Shown: piece by piece, positions 27,601-39,576 of the stretch
How positions within the stretch are numbered: position 1 is the first letter of the stretch
Layout of the letters: each line of letters opens with the position of its first letter
Source of the DNA: Kappaphycus alvarezii
Lineage: Eukaryota > Rhodophyta > Florideophyceae > Gigartinales > Solieriaceae
NCBI GenBank assembly: GCA_002205965.3
Contig: NADL03000018.1
Span: forward strand, 1-64,000
DNA length: 64,000 nucleotides
Direction: 5' to 3'
The notes under the pieces: model-generated
Told to the model about the DNA's origin: nothing
Seen by the model: the letters and a program-made list of their open reading frames with translations, nothing else
Database searches by the model: none
Position numbers and translations under genes: made by a program

Positions 27601-28632
27601 TCTCAGCTCTCATTTTCTCTTTCTGTTCGTCACTAGATTCTTCACATTCTGCTATCTAGTAGTGCAAACCCTTCTCCTTACAAACCGGAAACGGGCACGG
27701 CGGTGGGTTGCGTCTGGGTTTTCTACCCTCATTACTGTTCTGTTTGGGTCCATCTTTTCTTGTAATACCATCTTTAGTTCCACTGTTTCCACCTCCACTA
27801 TGGCTTTGATAGCCGCTTGGGTTCACAAGACGTACATTTGGGGGCTTGTTTCGAATTTTTAGGGGACATATGTCCACTTTTTCAAATGCATCTTAGATCG
27901 GTAGGGCGTGTTTCATAAAGCCTTGAAAGTCCCTGCGTAGGTTTGCTTGGGCAAATCCAAAATCACCTTCTAACCTCATTTTAAGTTGTGGGGGCTTCAC
28001 AGCTGACCGAACATGGTACACACACATTTTGGGGTTTTCTGTAACACCCACTTCAAACCGAAACGTCGACGGATTGATGTGTAAGACATAAACAATAGCT
28101 CCATCCCGACCTCGCTGACTTGGCTGACATATCCATTCTTAATTCCTTTTCGATAAGAGAATCCAAATCAGCGCTTGTCAGTGTAGATCTGGATTCCTCA
28201 GCCTTTTTTACCAGATATGCCCGTAAAGTAGCCTCTTCAAGTCTTTCGTACTCTTTCACACCTCCAATAAGCCTAGGTCAATGGCAGACTCAAGCTGATC
28301 GATGTCAATACAGAATTTCAAACTAGCTGGTTGAATTGGTTCAGCTGACACAGCTTCATCGATACGAAGCTGAGCAGCGCGAGCACCTAGCTCGCGACAA
28401 TACGTATCATACTTGCGAAGAAAAGTAAGAATTGACTCTGCGTCTAAACTCGAGAGGCGAGGATGATCAACAGGAGTAGCCAAAAACTTCGAATTCTGAC
28501 CATGGGTACCCTCCAGATGAGAATTTGGCGGATTCCCGTCCGACATTCTGTGCAATTTTCTCCTTGCAAAAAAAGGCGGCCAGCGCTGGCTGAGAAGAGC
28601 GGGGCCACCACAAACACACGGCTTTGAGGCGT

Positions 28633-28642
28633 AGTGATCACT
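28633..28642 (-). other. Palindromic 5' LTR / internal junction of gypsy-1
   Basis: AGTGATCACT is a perfect 10-bp palindrome made of the last LTR base plus the first nine internal bases, at the position where a primer binding site is expected. The same decamer occupies the same place in gypsy-3. Confidence 0.7.
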
Positions 28643-29004
28643 GTGCACGCCGGTGGGGCGCGGTAAGTTGAGGCCAAATGGGCTCTTGAAATAAAAATGC
28701 GATACCTCTTTATTCCCATGGTAGTTGGAAGCAAGAGGTTATATACTACTTCAGCATTCCTTGGGACTGCTGCTAGTTCGACATGGGAGAACCCTAAAAT
28801 CACATAGCATCGCTCTGAGTCTTGACTCACATGCGTGTGTACAATTACGGAGGCCATGAAATATACATGGCTATGCAATCACCTAGGATAGCTAACCAAG
28901 TCTATTGCATGTCTCCATTACATTTCTATAAAGCTTAGCCAGGTCCATTGCATGTCTCCATTACATTTCTATATAAGCTCAGCCAAGTCTATTACATGGC
29001 TACA
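28642..29004 (-). repeat. 5' LTR of gypsy-1
   Basis: 363 bp, matching 17,583-17,945. It is the 5' LTR because the coding parts run on the minus strand. Confidence 0.9.
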
Positions 29005-29518
29005 TAAAGTCACTACTCCCCTACGTTACAGGAAAGCTAGGCTTTCCAAGGTTCATGTAAGCGTTAGAAAATAATCGAGAGGGAAGGCCAGTACATTGCA
29101 AAAGAAGTCCCCGAATAAGCAACTTGAACGCGCCTTACACATATCAGTGCTTCTATCCTTGAATATTCGTAGGTACAGTAAAAATCAACAATGTTAGACA
29201 AAGGAACGAATATCTAGTGGTTGTCCAGCGGAAATCGGGGACCTAGGCCTTTCGTGTCGAAGCGCGCTCTATTCTACCGTATAGCACTGTGCACTACCGA
29301 ATCTTACCGTTGTGAATAGTTGAAAAATTCATTACAGCAGAGTTGCCTACTGTAGATAAAGTAGATGTCAGCAACTGTAACCGATGGATCTGTACATAGA
29401 CTTTACATAAAGTGTTTGTAAGTGATTTGAATTTTTATAGAGTTGCATCGGAACAATTTCATACACTAAAGCTAGGGTCCTGGTGTAGAATTGATGCGGA
29501 GGTCCGTAGACAATGTAT
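29005..29518. other. No recognisable gene between gypsy-1 and the minisatellites
   Basis: Only short chance frames. Several TACTGTA-like words. Nothing else seen. Confidence 0.5.
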
Positions 29519-29667
29519 GGTGCCTCTGTCAGAGGTTAAGAAGGCGAAGAATGTACTGAGAGTTCAAGATGCCTCTGCGCAGAGTTGAGACGCTTAAAGT
29601 TGCACTGAGAACGTATTAGACCATTGCGACAAGTCGAGACGGCAAAAGTTGCAATGAGAACACATGA
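29519..29667. repeat. Degenerate minisatellite, about 50 bp x 3
   Basis: Three units share the blocks TGCCTCTG, AGTTGAGACG, AAAGTTGCA and TGAGAAC, beginning near 29,519, 29,569 and 29,619. A fourth partial unit (TGCCTCTTTCAGGG) follows near 29,670. The unit length is not a multiple of three, so a coding role is unlikely. Confidence 0.6.
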
Positions 29668-29743
29668 TGCCTCTTTCAGGGCCACTAGTGCAAATATGTG
29701 GCCGTCCATGCCTTGGGCTCCCATTTTTTTTGCCGGTAATGAC

Positions 29744-29815
29744 GATGTCCGCGATTCCGGGAGGACAGATGTCCGCGATTCCGGGAGGACAGATGTCCGC
29801 GATTCCAGGAGGACA
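29744..29815. repeat. 24-bp tandem repeat x 3
   Basis: Units begin GATGTCCGCGATTCC and end GGAGGACA at 29,744, 29,768 and 29,792; the first two are identical and the third differs at one base. It lies 28 bp from MITE copy B. Confidence 0.9.
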
Positions 29816-29842
29816 GAGAAGCTCGTCAAGTTTATTTGTCTG

Positions 29843-30276
29843 GTGTTTATCAGCTATAGCACTGTCCTCATATAAGGACAAATCTTTGTGTCATACAAAT
29901 ATTTACAGTAGCCGAGACGATTTAAGACCCTTTTTGGCCCGTAAGTATTTCCTTGAAAATATACTCCAGAAACATAGAACTACAGTAAAAAAGTTTCTCA
30001 GTAGCTTAAACTATGGGTTATTTTGGCTAAGGCATCCACCTGTTGATACTATAAGGGTAAAATGTGGCCAACTAACACTAAAATCCAACGTCACCGGGGG
30101 GTAAAAAGTTTTTTGTACTCTGACCGGGGTTAATATTACCGCGAGGCTTGTTTTAATCGAGCTTTACTACTGTTCAAAGTATACGGTAGCACAGACAACA
30201 GCAGAAGAAAATTGTCACTTAAAAAATATTCTCCCAAAAATTTGTCCTCGTTTGAGGATAATGGCTTAATATACAT
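29843..30276. mobile_element. MITE copy B
   Basis: 434 bp. The right end plus flank, read in reverse, is CTAATGTATATTAAGCC, aligned with CTAGTGTCTATTGGACC of copy A, followed by a GAGGACAA palindrome half as in A. The left end GTGTTTAT precedes CTATAGCACTGTCCTCATAT. TA follows the right end; the left flank is tg, a degraded TA. The interior aligns with copy C (for example AATATTTACAGTA and AAATGTGGC). Confidence 0.75.
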
Positions 30277-30356
30277 TAGAGTGAGGCTACCCTTCAGTTA
30301 CTGTAAGTAACTGTGGTTGTTGTGCAGTGCATACTGTACGAACAGTCGCGGCCAAT

Positions 30357-30388
30357 CATGGGCCACGACTGTCATGGGCCACGACTGA
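30357..30388. repeat. 16-bp direct repeat x 2
   Basis: CATGGGCCACGACTG occurs twice in tandem, each with one spacer base. A partly matching inverted block CAGTCGCGGCC lies just upstream. Confidence 0.7.
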
Positions 30389-30658
30389 TCTGACTTGGCA
30401 GATCCAATGATTTTTACCGTGAACAGCCAAGTGGTAGTACTACTGTATTGTGCGCCCGGTAATACAGTGATTATCGTCTACTGTATCTAGATCGCAACTT
30501 GGCTGGTGTGAGTGTGTAACCGAATTTTATTTCAGAAGACCTCTGGTCTACTCTGAGTGTAGGATGGAAATTGTATTGCTGTTAGAGAAACACTATTCTC
30601 TACAGGGATTTGTTTGGAAAAATTTTATGTTACTTTAAATTCTGTGCATCGCTGGTGA

Positions 30659-31475
30659 AGTGCCCAACGCTTAGCAGCAAACGGTAACAGTTCCGAAACC
30701 TCGAATTTTCCTCAGTACCACCTTCTTGTCAGCGAAATTGCGGGTTCCAGCGCTTGGGATGACGATAAAGAGAGAACATACACGGAGTTCCGCTTAGATC
30801 TAGGAGTCCTGTCGTCTTCGGCACCAATATCGAATTATCCTGCTCCGAAGGACCGTGCAGCTGTCGCAGAGAAACTCATCAAAATCCTTGACTCTTGCGG
30901 GGGGCCAGCTATGTCAAGATCTCAATGAGATGCACAATATACTCTTTCAGTTTTCAAGGAAGGAAATGAAGGAGTTCTTGCAGCTACGTGAAATGACGAT
31001 CAATAGAGAATAAATGCGAGGTAAAAGTAGCTCCTTTTTCGTGAGTCTTCTCACATCTGGTGCAAAGCAAAGTCAGCCAGGATTTCGAAAAGATTAGAAA
31101 AGTGTCCTGGGTCATCGTACAGAGGTATATAAACCGTAAGTTGTTCGCGGTAGACGATGAAGGTGACTCTCGGACAGTAATTCGCCATAGGAGCGCGTAG
31201 GTGGTGGCTACAGACCAAGAACGCAAGAGGGAAGGAAGAAGTACATGAACTGGAGGTTCACGTGTGAGTTGTGTAGAAGGTCATTAGCACTCTGAGGGAC
31301 AGGGAATTTCACACCGCTTCCAGCGCACACTGGGGCTGCTCACCACCAGAATTAGAAGAAGAACCCACCGTACTGTCCTGCGTGTAAGAGACCATTCCCA
31401 TCGGTTCACGACCTTCAGCGGCACCTACGCACCTCAGCCTACGTAAAGGCTGGCAAGAAAAAGAAATCGGGTTGT
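30659..31475 (+). pseudogene. Remains of an unrecognised gene with paired Cys/His motifs
   Basis: Open frame 30,659-30,928 (no Met) reads naturally as protein: WDDDKERTYTEFRLDLG and AVAEKLIKILDSC. An overlapping frame carries on with LFQFSRKEMKEFLQLRE to about 31,012. At 31,241-31,478 one frame has MNWRFTCELCRRS, then PLPAHTGAAHH, then YCPACKRPFPSVHDLQRH, and a lysine-rich end before the stop. The C-x2-C...H pattern is like C2H2 zinc fingers, though the second finger lacks an obvious final His. Two in-frame stops (31,291 and 31,354) and frame changes argue for a decayed gene, or sequence errors in a live one. Family unknown. Confidence 0.4.
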
Positions 31476-31672
31476 GAATAGAATGTAGTGCATCATTATA
31501 CAGAAACCGGGCGGGTCCGCGTAAAGTGATATTTGAGCTTGTTTACCGAGAGTAGAAAGATTCGATTTGTAAGGACGTGCAATTTAACGATGTTGGTGTA
31601 TCGGTAATACGTCTGTTTGAGCATATATCCTACAAGAAAGTAGCTGTGAACCTAGGGCGCAAGCAATACCCT

Positions 31673-32264
31673 TGTGGTCGAGTGTGCACAACTTAGCTGC
31701 AAAGTTACGGACTCAAGCTGCATCATCCTGAACATCCTGAATATCCAGGACAACTAACCTGAATTTTCAGGTTAGCAATTTCTACATAATTTTTTGATCT
31801 GACAATTCAAGGCTCTCAAGGGCCGCCAGGGAACGCCCTCACGTGGCATCATGAAACCATAGTATGCGCCCATGCGCATATGCACGATACTGTTTCTACA
31901 GATCAGTATAGATTAGCCTTAGCTTTTCTTATCCATCCGATACCCAAGTATCTATGATGGGACTTTCTTACTGGCCGAACGGGAGATTCTGCGAATCACC
32001 CCTCGGACCAGCCCGAGCTCCGGGAGCTCAAGCTCCTGGGGTCAGATCCTCGGGGAATAAAAACTTCCAACTGCCGATTGCAGTTGGGGGACCGCTACAG
32101 CGCCATCGCTCGAGCGTGCTACCCGTTCTTGGTTTTGCCTTCGCCTTCCATCTCCACGATATTCTATCCTGAATTTACCTTTCTCTACCTTATCCTGAAT
32201 CCTTTACTGCGATTACGTAATCTACTCCTCTTTCCATCGATACCTCTCCCGAGACACGCCAACA
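31673..32264 (+). repeat. 5' LTR of gypsy-2
   Basis: 592 bp, TGTGGTCGAGTG to CGCCAACA. It contains a likely TATA-like and polyadenylation-like zone (GGGGAATAAAAA near 32,053) and one CCGAACGG. Confidence 0.9.
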
Positions 32265-32274
32265 AAGCGCTTTG
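32263..32274 (+). other. Palindromic 5' LTR / internal junction of gypsy-2
   Basis: CAAAGCGCTTTG, a perfect 12-bp palindrome: the last two LTR bases CA plus ten internal bases. It lies where the primer site should be and does not begin with the usual TGG. Confidence 0.75.
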
Positions 32275-35200
32275 ACCCAAAGGGTAGTTGTCTTGAGAGA
32301 GAGACTCGAGTGAAAATTTTCAGGATGTCGAACTACGGTGTTATCTCGACAATCAATCCGCCCACACTCAAGAGTGTTACCAACCTAGCCTCATTGAGTT
32401 CGAAGTTGAATATCGATGTTACGAAGAGAAGGTTAAGGAGGTTAACCGCGCTCGCGATGCCGCAAGACAGGTCAAGCCAGCGAGCATTCGCAACTGCCTC
32501 GAACCAGCTCTATTGCAGAGCCTGTGCATTATTGGCCAGATCCCGAGGCCACGACCGTCGAAGATGCTACGGATGAGAATGTCAAGAAATGGTTCGAGGA
32601 CAGGCTTGCCGAGGCACCGCAGGATATCGCCGAGCGTGTGCGTTCCGCCGTCGATTCCGTCAAGTTCGAGCCTTGCAAGAAGGACCGGCTGGTGCAGCAC
32701 TTGATTTCGTCCTGAACGTCGTATCCGCACTCGACAAGAACAATGCTTCCGAAGTTGTTCAGGACAAGGAGATTTGCAAGTCGCTGATACCTAAGTTGAT
32801 CTCTAAGCTGGAACCACCGGAACTTCGCGAGCGTATTCGAGAGGCCCGCGAGTGTTGGACAGGGGACCAGAAGTCCGACCTCGCCTATTTCCAGGCACGT
32901 GTAAGTGCAGTCGCCGTTGATGTAGCTCAAGGTGAGCTCGCTCGGAGCCGCCTTAAGCGTAAGTCCTTTCGGAAAGGTGGTCCATCCTCCAACAAGGATG
33001 ACTCCAAGGACAAGCCTTCGTTCAAGAAGCACAAGCAGGACAAGTCCCGCAAGTCCGACAAAGGAGACCAGTCCGACAAGGGCAAGTGGACTCAGCCTTG
33101 TTTGAACAAGGAATGCAAGGAATTCCATCCTCTAAAGGATTGCGAGAACACGACGCCCAAGCGTAAGAAGGAACTCCTAGCTGAATACAGGAGGGCCAAG
33201 AAGGACGATGGAAAGTCTTTCAAAGCCGTCGTTGATGACGCCGATGCGGGACCTCAAGGTTCTGCAGCCGCACAAGCTGATGCTAGTCGCGGCAGGTATC
33301 ATGCCAAGTTGGAGGACAAGTTCGAAGTTATCGCGTTGGGTGACTATGGATCTGACGAGAGCGCGATCCCGAACGACTTGTGCGAGAAGATTATTCAGCA
33401 AGATCCAACTGTTCAGGTTGAAGAATTTCAGGAACCTCACCATTTGCGGGCCGCGGTCAAGCGCACGGAAGAAAACCCAATTGTTTTCACCGCTTCCAAA
33501 GTGGTCCGACTTTCGATCACGTTCAATCTTCCTGGATCTAATCTGCCGATTCGAGTTCGAGGAGTCAAGTTCCTCGTCGTTGATCAGGAAATGGATGAAG
33601 TGCTCATCGGTCGCCCGTTTCTACAAGCAATTGGTTTCGACCTGGACTCCCACCTCAGGTCAGTGGGAGACATTGTTCACGACAAGCATGTCGATGAGAT
33701 CAACACCAAAGATCTCAAGTCCACTTCGTTTCAATACAAGGGCTGCAATATGGTGCGGCAGAGGATGACCCTATCGAGCTGCCAGAGACCGCCGGCGCTA
33801 CCATCGGTGAAGATCCTGAACATGAAATTCAGGATGCATTTGGAAAGATCTTGTCGGGCGCAGAGGAAAATGGCATGTCAACAGAAGGTGTGGACCGTCT
33901 ACGAAAGATGTTGGAGGAGTACCGTCATGTGTTTCGTATCCGACTTGGATCGGATCCACCTGCGCGTGTACCACCGCTTGTCATCACTCCTGCCAAGCAC
34001 GCCCGTCCTTTCCGATCCCCTCAACGCCGGTACGCACCAACGCAGACAGCGTTCATCTCCAGTACCATTCGCAAGTTGGAATCCATCGGTGCTATCTACA
34101 AGAACCCATCTGCTCGTTGGGCAAGTCCCGCACTCGCTGTACCTAAACCTGGAACCGAGAAGCTGCGCTTCACGGTGGACCTTCGCGGTCCGAATTCTCA
34201 AACCGAACCGATTCAATCGGCCATGCCGCACTTGGAGTCTACACTACAGTCGGTGGAAGGTAGCACATGTTTCGCCAAGATCGATATGGCTCATGCCTAC
34301 TGGCAATTACCACTGGCAAAGGAGTCACAAGAGATGCTTTCGATTCAAACTCCGCTGGGTGTCTACTCCTCCAACCGTGTGCTCCAAGGCGGAACTGACG
34401 CTGGTAACTATTATCAAGCCGTCACCTCAGAAGCACTTTCCGAACGAGTGCGAAAGATCCTCCAATGGATCGATGATTTCGTCCTGTACGCGACGGATGA
34501 GGCTGAGCTACTGGATAACTTGTTCGAATTCCTCAAGGTATGCGACGAGTATAACTTCAAGATCCATGCTCTCAAGACCCATCTCTTTTTGCGACAAGCC
34601 AAGTACTGTGGCCGCATTCTATCTCGCGACGGGATTCAATTTGACCCACGTCATTTTGATTCTCTTCTGAACATGAAGACCCCCACCTATGGCCACGAGT
34701 TGCAGCAATTGCTCTGTGCTACAAACTGGATGCGTACATCTATCCCTTCATATGCTCAAGTCATAGCGCCGCTACACTCCCTCATGGAAGACACGTACAA
34801 GCGCGCGGGGAAACGTACCAAGAAAGCCGTATCCAAGCTTCGCATAAGCGACTCGTGGGGTAGTGAGCACGATGACGCGTTCACGCGCATCAAGCAACTA
34901 GCCGCTTCTACGAAACTCGCACACCCCAAGAAGGATCACACCATGTGTATGTTCACAGATGCATCCGACACCCACTGGGCAGCCATCCTGACCCAGATTC
35001 CGAACTCACAGAAGCGCAAGCCGGTCGAAGACCAGGATCATGAACCTTTGTGTTTCCTGTCTGGCGCGTTTACGGGTGCGTCGACGAACTGGAGTGTTCC
35101 CGAGAAGGAAGGATTTGCGATAGTGGAATCAATGTCCAGGTTGGACTACCTCATCACTGGTAGAACCGTGTCCATCTTCACGGATCATGCCAACCTGGTC

Positions 35201-36985
35201 TATCTGTTTGACCCCTATGGGAAGAACCCGGGTGTATCCCGACATACCGCAAGCAAGCTCATGCGCTGGGCTATCAAGCTCAGTGCATTTCGGTATATCA
35301 TCGAGCACATGCCCGGTGAACGTAACGTTTGGGCTGACATCCTCACGCGATGGGCAGTCGAACCAAGGCGCGAAGTATCACCTGAAGGCAAGATGAGCCT
35401 CAAGGCTCTCATGCTGGCGCCTATCTCACCTGGTCTGGATAGCAGGCTCGACTGGCCTGACTTGAAGGACGTCCTGAACGCACAATCTAGGACGAAAAAT
35501 AAGCCAGGAAAAAGATTTCAGCACAAGGACGGCATCCTCAAGGATGACCGCGAGATCGTTTGGGTTCCGGAAGACGATACGCTGCTCAAGCTTCGTATCA
35601 TGATCGCCGCTCATACTGGTATCGGTGGACACCGAGCGTGGAAGACCACTCTTACCACGATTCAAGGCCACTTTCATTGGGAAGGCATGAACAAGGACGT
35701 TCAGGACTTCGTACAGTCATGCATTCATTGTCTTTGCACCTCAACTGGTGAAGTCATCCCAAGGCCTCTCGGTGAAGCGATGCACGGATCAAGACCGAAC
35801 GAGCTCATCCACTTCGACTTTTGCTATATCATGCCGGGCGAAGATGGATTCTGCTACGTGCTCATCCTCAAGGATGATTTCAGCGGATACGTGTGGCTCA
35901 TTGCCACCCGAGACCACAGATGCAGTTACAACTGCTGACGCGCTCATGCGCTGGTTCTCCGCATTTGGTTTCGTCCCAAACTGGGTTTCAGATCAAGCAT
36001 CTCATTTCAAGAATGAGTTGATGAAGGCACTTCGTGAGGCCTCCAAGGGCAACCACCACTTCACACCTGCGTACAGTCCGTGGGCCAACGGGACCGTCGA
36101 ACGAGTATGCCGCGAGTTGATCAGGTCTTTGCGCGCTCTCCTATCCGAGTTTCAACTGCCCTTGCGTTGCTGGCCGTCCGTCCTACCAATTGTTCAATCC
36201 ATCCTTAACAACTCTCCATTATCCAGGATGGAAGGACGATGCGCTCTAACCGTGTTTACCGGCCTGCCGCAAGACTCCCCGCTTCTGAACATCAAGCAGA
36301 AGTTGGGGAAACACGATAAGGTATCAAGTATCTCGGAGGTGCGCGCCCGTCAGGTGTTGAAGGTGAACGAGTTGACCAAGGCCCTCGAGGAAGTACATAA
36401 GTCGGTGGCCGTCAGTGCTTCATCAGCACGCAAGCGTTCTATTGCTTCACACAATCGCAAGACGAACGTACGGCCGGTGAATTTCACGGAAGGTGACTAC
36501 GTACTGCGCGGTATCTACGAACGGGAAAAGGGCCGGAAGCCTTCACTCAGGTGGAAGGGTCCCTACCGTGTTGTCACATGTAAGTCGGAATTCCTTTTCG
36601 ACGTTCAGGATTTGATCAGAGAAGACGCTGGAAGTTCATGGACGCAGGCTCAAGTTCTTTCGCAATTCGGACTTTGATGTTACAGAAGAAGTGCGCAATC
36701 ACCTAGCGTACCAGGAGAATGAGTTACTTGTTGTTGATGAGTTTCAGGACATCCGCCGCCGAAATGGAATCATAGAGCTCGATGTCAAGTGGAAAGGTTT
36801 TAGCGATGACGAGAATGCCTGGGTAACATATGAATCACTTAAGGAGGACGTTCCGGATCTACTGCAAGAATATGTCCAGGATACCGCTAAGAATGGCACC
36901 GCTCGTCAACGCCAACTTGTACAACCTCTACTCTAGTCACTGGTCTCGATGCACCAAAGCCTTTTCCCCCGCCACCATGGGGCGC

Positions 36986-37576
36986 TGTGGTCGAGTGTGC
37001 ACAACTTAGCTGCAAAGTTACGGACTCAAGCTGCATCATCCTGAACATCCTGAACATCCAGGACAACTAACCTGAATTTTCAGGTTAGCAATTTCTACAT
37101 AATTTTTTGATTTGACAATTCAAGGCTCTCAAGGGCCGCCAGGGAACGCCCTCACGTGGCATCATGAAACCATAGTATGCGCCCATGCGCATATGCACGA
37201 TACTGTTCTACATATCAGTATAGATTAGCCTTAGCTTTTCTTATCCATCCGATACCCAAGTATCTATGATGGACTTTCTTACTGGCCGAACGGGAGATTC
37301 TGCGAATCACCCCTCGGACCAGCCCGAGCTCCGGGAGCTCAAGCTCCTGGGGGTCAGATCCTCGGGGAATAAAAAACTTCCAACTGCCGATTGCAGTTGG
37401 GGACCGCTACAGCGCCATCGCTCGGCGTGCTACCCGTTCTTGGTTTTGCCTTCGCCTTCCATCTCCACGATATTCTATCCTGAATTTACCTTTCTCTACC
37501 TTATCCTGAATCCCTTTACTGCGATTACGTAATCTACTCCTCTTTCCATCGATACCTCTCCCGAGACACGCCAACA
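36986..37576 (+). repeat. 3' LTR of gypsy-2
   Basis: 591 bp, about 98.5% like the 5' LTR, followed directly by ACCCT. Confidence 0.9.
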
Positions 37577-37581
37577 ACCCT

Positions 37582-39576
37582 TTCGGTGTTAGATGTGACA
37601 GTAAGACTGCCTTGAGAGGGGACACCTCTTACTATATCTCAGAGAACAGACTTGAGGGCCGGGTTTCGACTAACAGCGCAGCTTTAATGATGAGGGAGAT
37701 TGCTTCGGGATGCCACCCGTTTGTAGACTGAGGTCCTGAGGCTGAGCATTACTTCCATTGCTATATACCTGCTGCGAAGTCTTCCGAATTGCCTCCGTAG
37801 TCCAGGCCATGCGCATCGCAGATTGCCACTGTGAGTTCGACTCCGCTTTACTCGCCTGTACCCCTCCATGCCACTGCCCGCACGAGGCCAAGCAGATTGC
37901 AGAAGGTTTAGCTGGAAAACGCCTACCTGATCAAGATTCAAGACATCGAGCCGGCGAATGGCCAAAGACCAGTTCCGACGGCCCGCAGAGTCAAGCTAAA
38001 GCGCGATTAAACTTTACTTTGATTATAAACATACCAAATTGCATTGTATGCCGATAGGCGTGCCACGATCCTGCGACACAAAGGCAGACCATGACAAGAT
38101 AATACGGTGCGATACAAGTGTTTGCGCACCTGTATCTCATTTAGCTTAGCCAATACACCTCTACAACTAAAATAGAAGACGCTCCCTACTGCGACGACAC
38201 AGTTGATGGCAAAGTCAGCTAAGATATGTCCGTTCGGTCTGCCGGCCTTGGAGCAAGAGAGGTGTCATACACCTCGGAGCGTTCTCAAATCCCAACTGCG
38301 TTGTGTTGCATGCTTTTATCTGCAACGCTACCAAGGCACCAGCGGCAGGCCGCATACCAGGCACAACATAACTGCACCGAATGCATAGCCCATGCAGCGA
38401 CAGCAACTAGCCCAGATATTTTATTTAAAGCAAGTCCATCCATATTGACACGCTGGAAAATCCCCCTGAATACATCCTGCGTCCTGCATCCATCAAGCTC
38501 CAAAAAAACTCATTGAAAATTACGCGTCTCAGTGCGCTGCATACCTGACCAGATCGGCATCCACGCAAAAGCAAATCTGCGTCTGAGACAACCTCTTCCC
38601 CCATTCCTCCGAACCTATATGCGGTCCCTTCTGGTCTCAGCCGCCTCAACTGCATCTGAAGACTGCTGCCGACATACGTATTCAAAACCAATTTCCCGCC
38701 TTCCTCTGTATCACGCTTAGGCTCGTTGCATCTCATGTTCTACTCTCAATCAGCCAATACTGGAAGCGGAGTGTGCTGACGCGCCAGTCAAAACATGTCA
38801 CAACCAGCACGTAGACACCCAATACTTACTCCCGCTTCCACTATACACACACAATCAGCCCCAAATCCGTACGCACAGTGCATATCAACTCCAATCCTCT
38901 TCGATATGCCAACCGCTGTACACCAACAAGCGGCAGCTGCATAGAAACGTGCAAACACAGATGGCTGCCACTCACCACGTCAATACTGCAAATTACAAGA
39001 CATTGTCAAGGTGGTACGATAACAGCGATTTATTGTACAGTACTTGCGGCGCACGCAGAGACAGGTTCTGCCGTAAGATGAGAGGTGATATGTCAAAGGG
39101 GGGATTATTGGGTTACTTTAATGTATGGAAGATGTGATCGGTTGCCAAAGACAGTGGAAGAGGGAGCTGAACCTGTTTTGGTTGCGGGCGAAAAACGGAG
39201 AGGGAAGGACGGAAAGCGGAGAAACGGTGAGGTTGGGTTAAGGAGCTCTTTGTCTAAAGCGGAGCAAATGGAAGTACTGTACCTACTGCTCGGTGGGAAG
39301 GTAAGGATTTGCTGGCTTCTTATTTTTAAATTCTTAATTTTGCAGTAAAATCAGAAAATGCTTCCTCTTATTGGTTTGACCGTGATTGGCGCTGGCGTGA
39401 ATTCAGGAAAACGCAGTACGTGTAGCGGTGATTAACCATCATACATGCTTAAGAAGTAGCCTGGAGGGGGGTAAACAGGGATGGTTTACTGCGGGCAGTG
39501 GAATTGTTGACACTCCTATGAACTTTTCAAACCACTGACAGGACCTATAATACAAGAGCTTGAGCGTGTCTTCCGA
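37582..39576. other. Unassigned stretch, no gene recognised
   Basis: Moderate GC with several overlapping short frames. The best are 38,425-38,736 (minus, 103 codons) and 39,085-39,348 (plus, 87 codons). The latter is basic, and its coding-like part ends in GGGAAGGTAAGG, which resembles a splice donor near 39,300. No motif is recognised in either; I would not call a gene here. Confidence 0.4.

Larger units (their letters stand above)
17583..29004 (-). mobile_element. Ty3/gypsy element 'gypsy-1', interrupted by a copia element
   Basis: Minus-strand element with LTRs at 28,642-29,004 (5') and 17,583-17,945 (3'), near-matching 5-bp flanks (tgaag / taaag), and a polypurine tract beside the 3' LTR (plus-strand ctcccc after 17,945). 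Parts in order on the minus strand: gag-like (about 28,550-27,900), zinc-knuckle region (about 27,700), protease and reverse transcriptase (27,613-26,000), RNase H (about 25,864-25,370, FTDASDTIWSGIL), integrase (about 24,830-18,300, split by the copia insertion), and a chromodomain-like end (about 18,200-17,950). The LTRs differ at roughly 6% of positions, so it is the oldest of the full-length elements here. It is broken, with a dozen or more breaks plus the large insertion. Closely related to gypsy-3. Confidence 0.85.
31673..37576 (+). mobile_element. Ty3/gypsy chromovirus 'gypsy-2'
   Basis: LTRs 31,673-32,264 and 36,986-37,576, with a perfect 5-bp target duplication ACCCT (31,668-31,672 and 37,577-37,581). 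Parts in order: gag from about 32,325 with a zinc-knuckle-like C-x4-C-x3-H-x4-C (about 33,097-33,141), protease (about 33,340-33,640, EVLIGRPFLQAIG), reverse transcriptase (about 33,950-34,660, FTVDLRGPN and IDDFVLYAT), RNase H (about 34,930-35,200, FTDASDTHWAAIL), integrase with an H-H...C-C zinc finger (about 35,610-36,300), and a clear chromodomain (36,718-36,885, ELDVKWKGFSDDENAWVTYE). The LTRs differ by about 1.5%, so insertion is recent. Nearly whole, with about four or five breaks. Confidence 0.9.

Noticed and set aside
11040-39130. Similar words GGAGGACTTATCGGGTTATTTCAATG-like near 11,053 and near 39,097
   Set aside because: About 22 of 26 bases agree, but the similarity does not extend on either side, so coincidence is likely.
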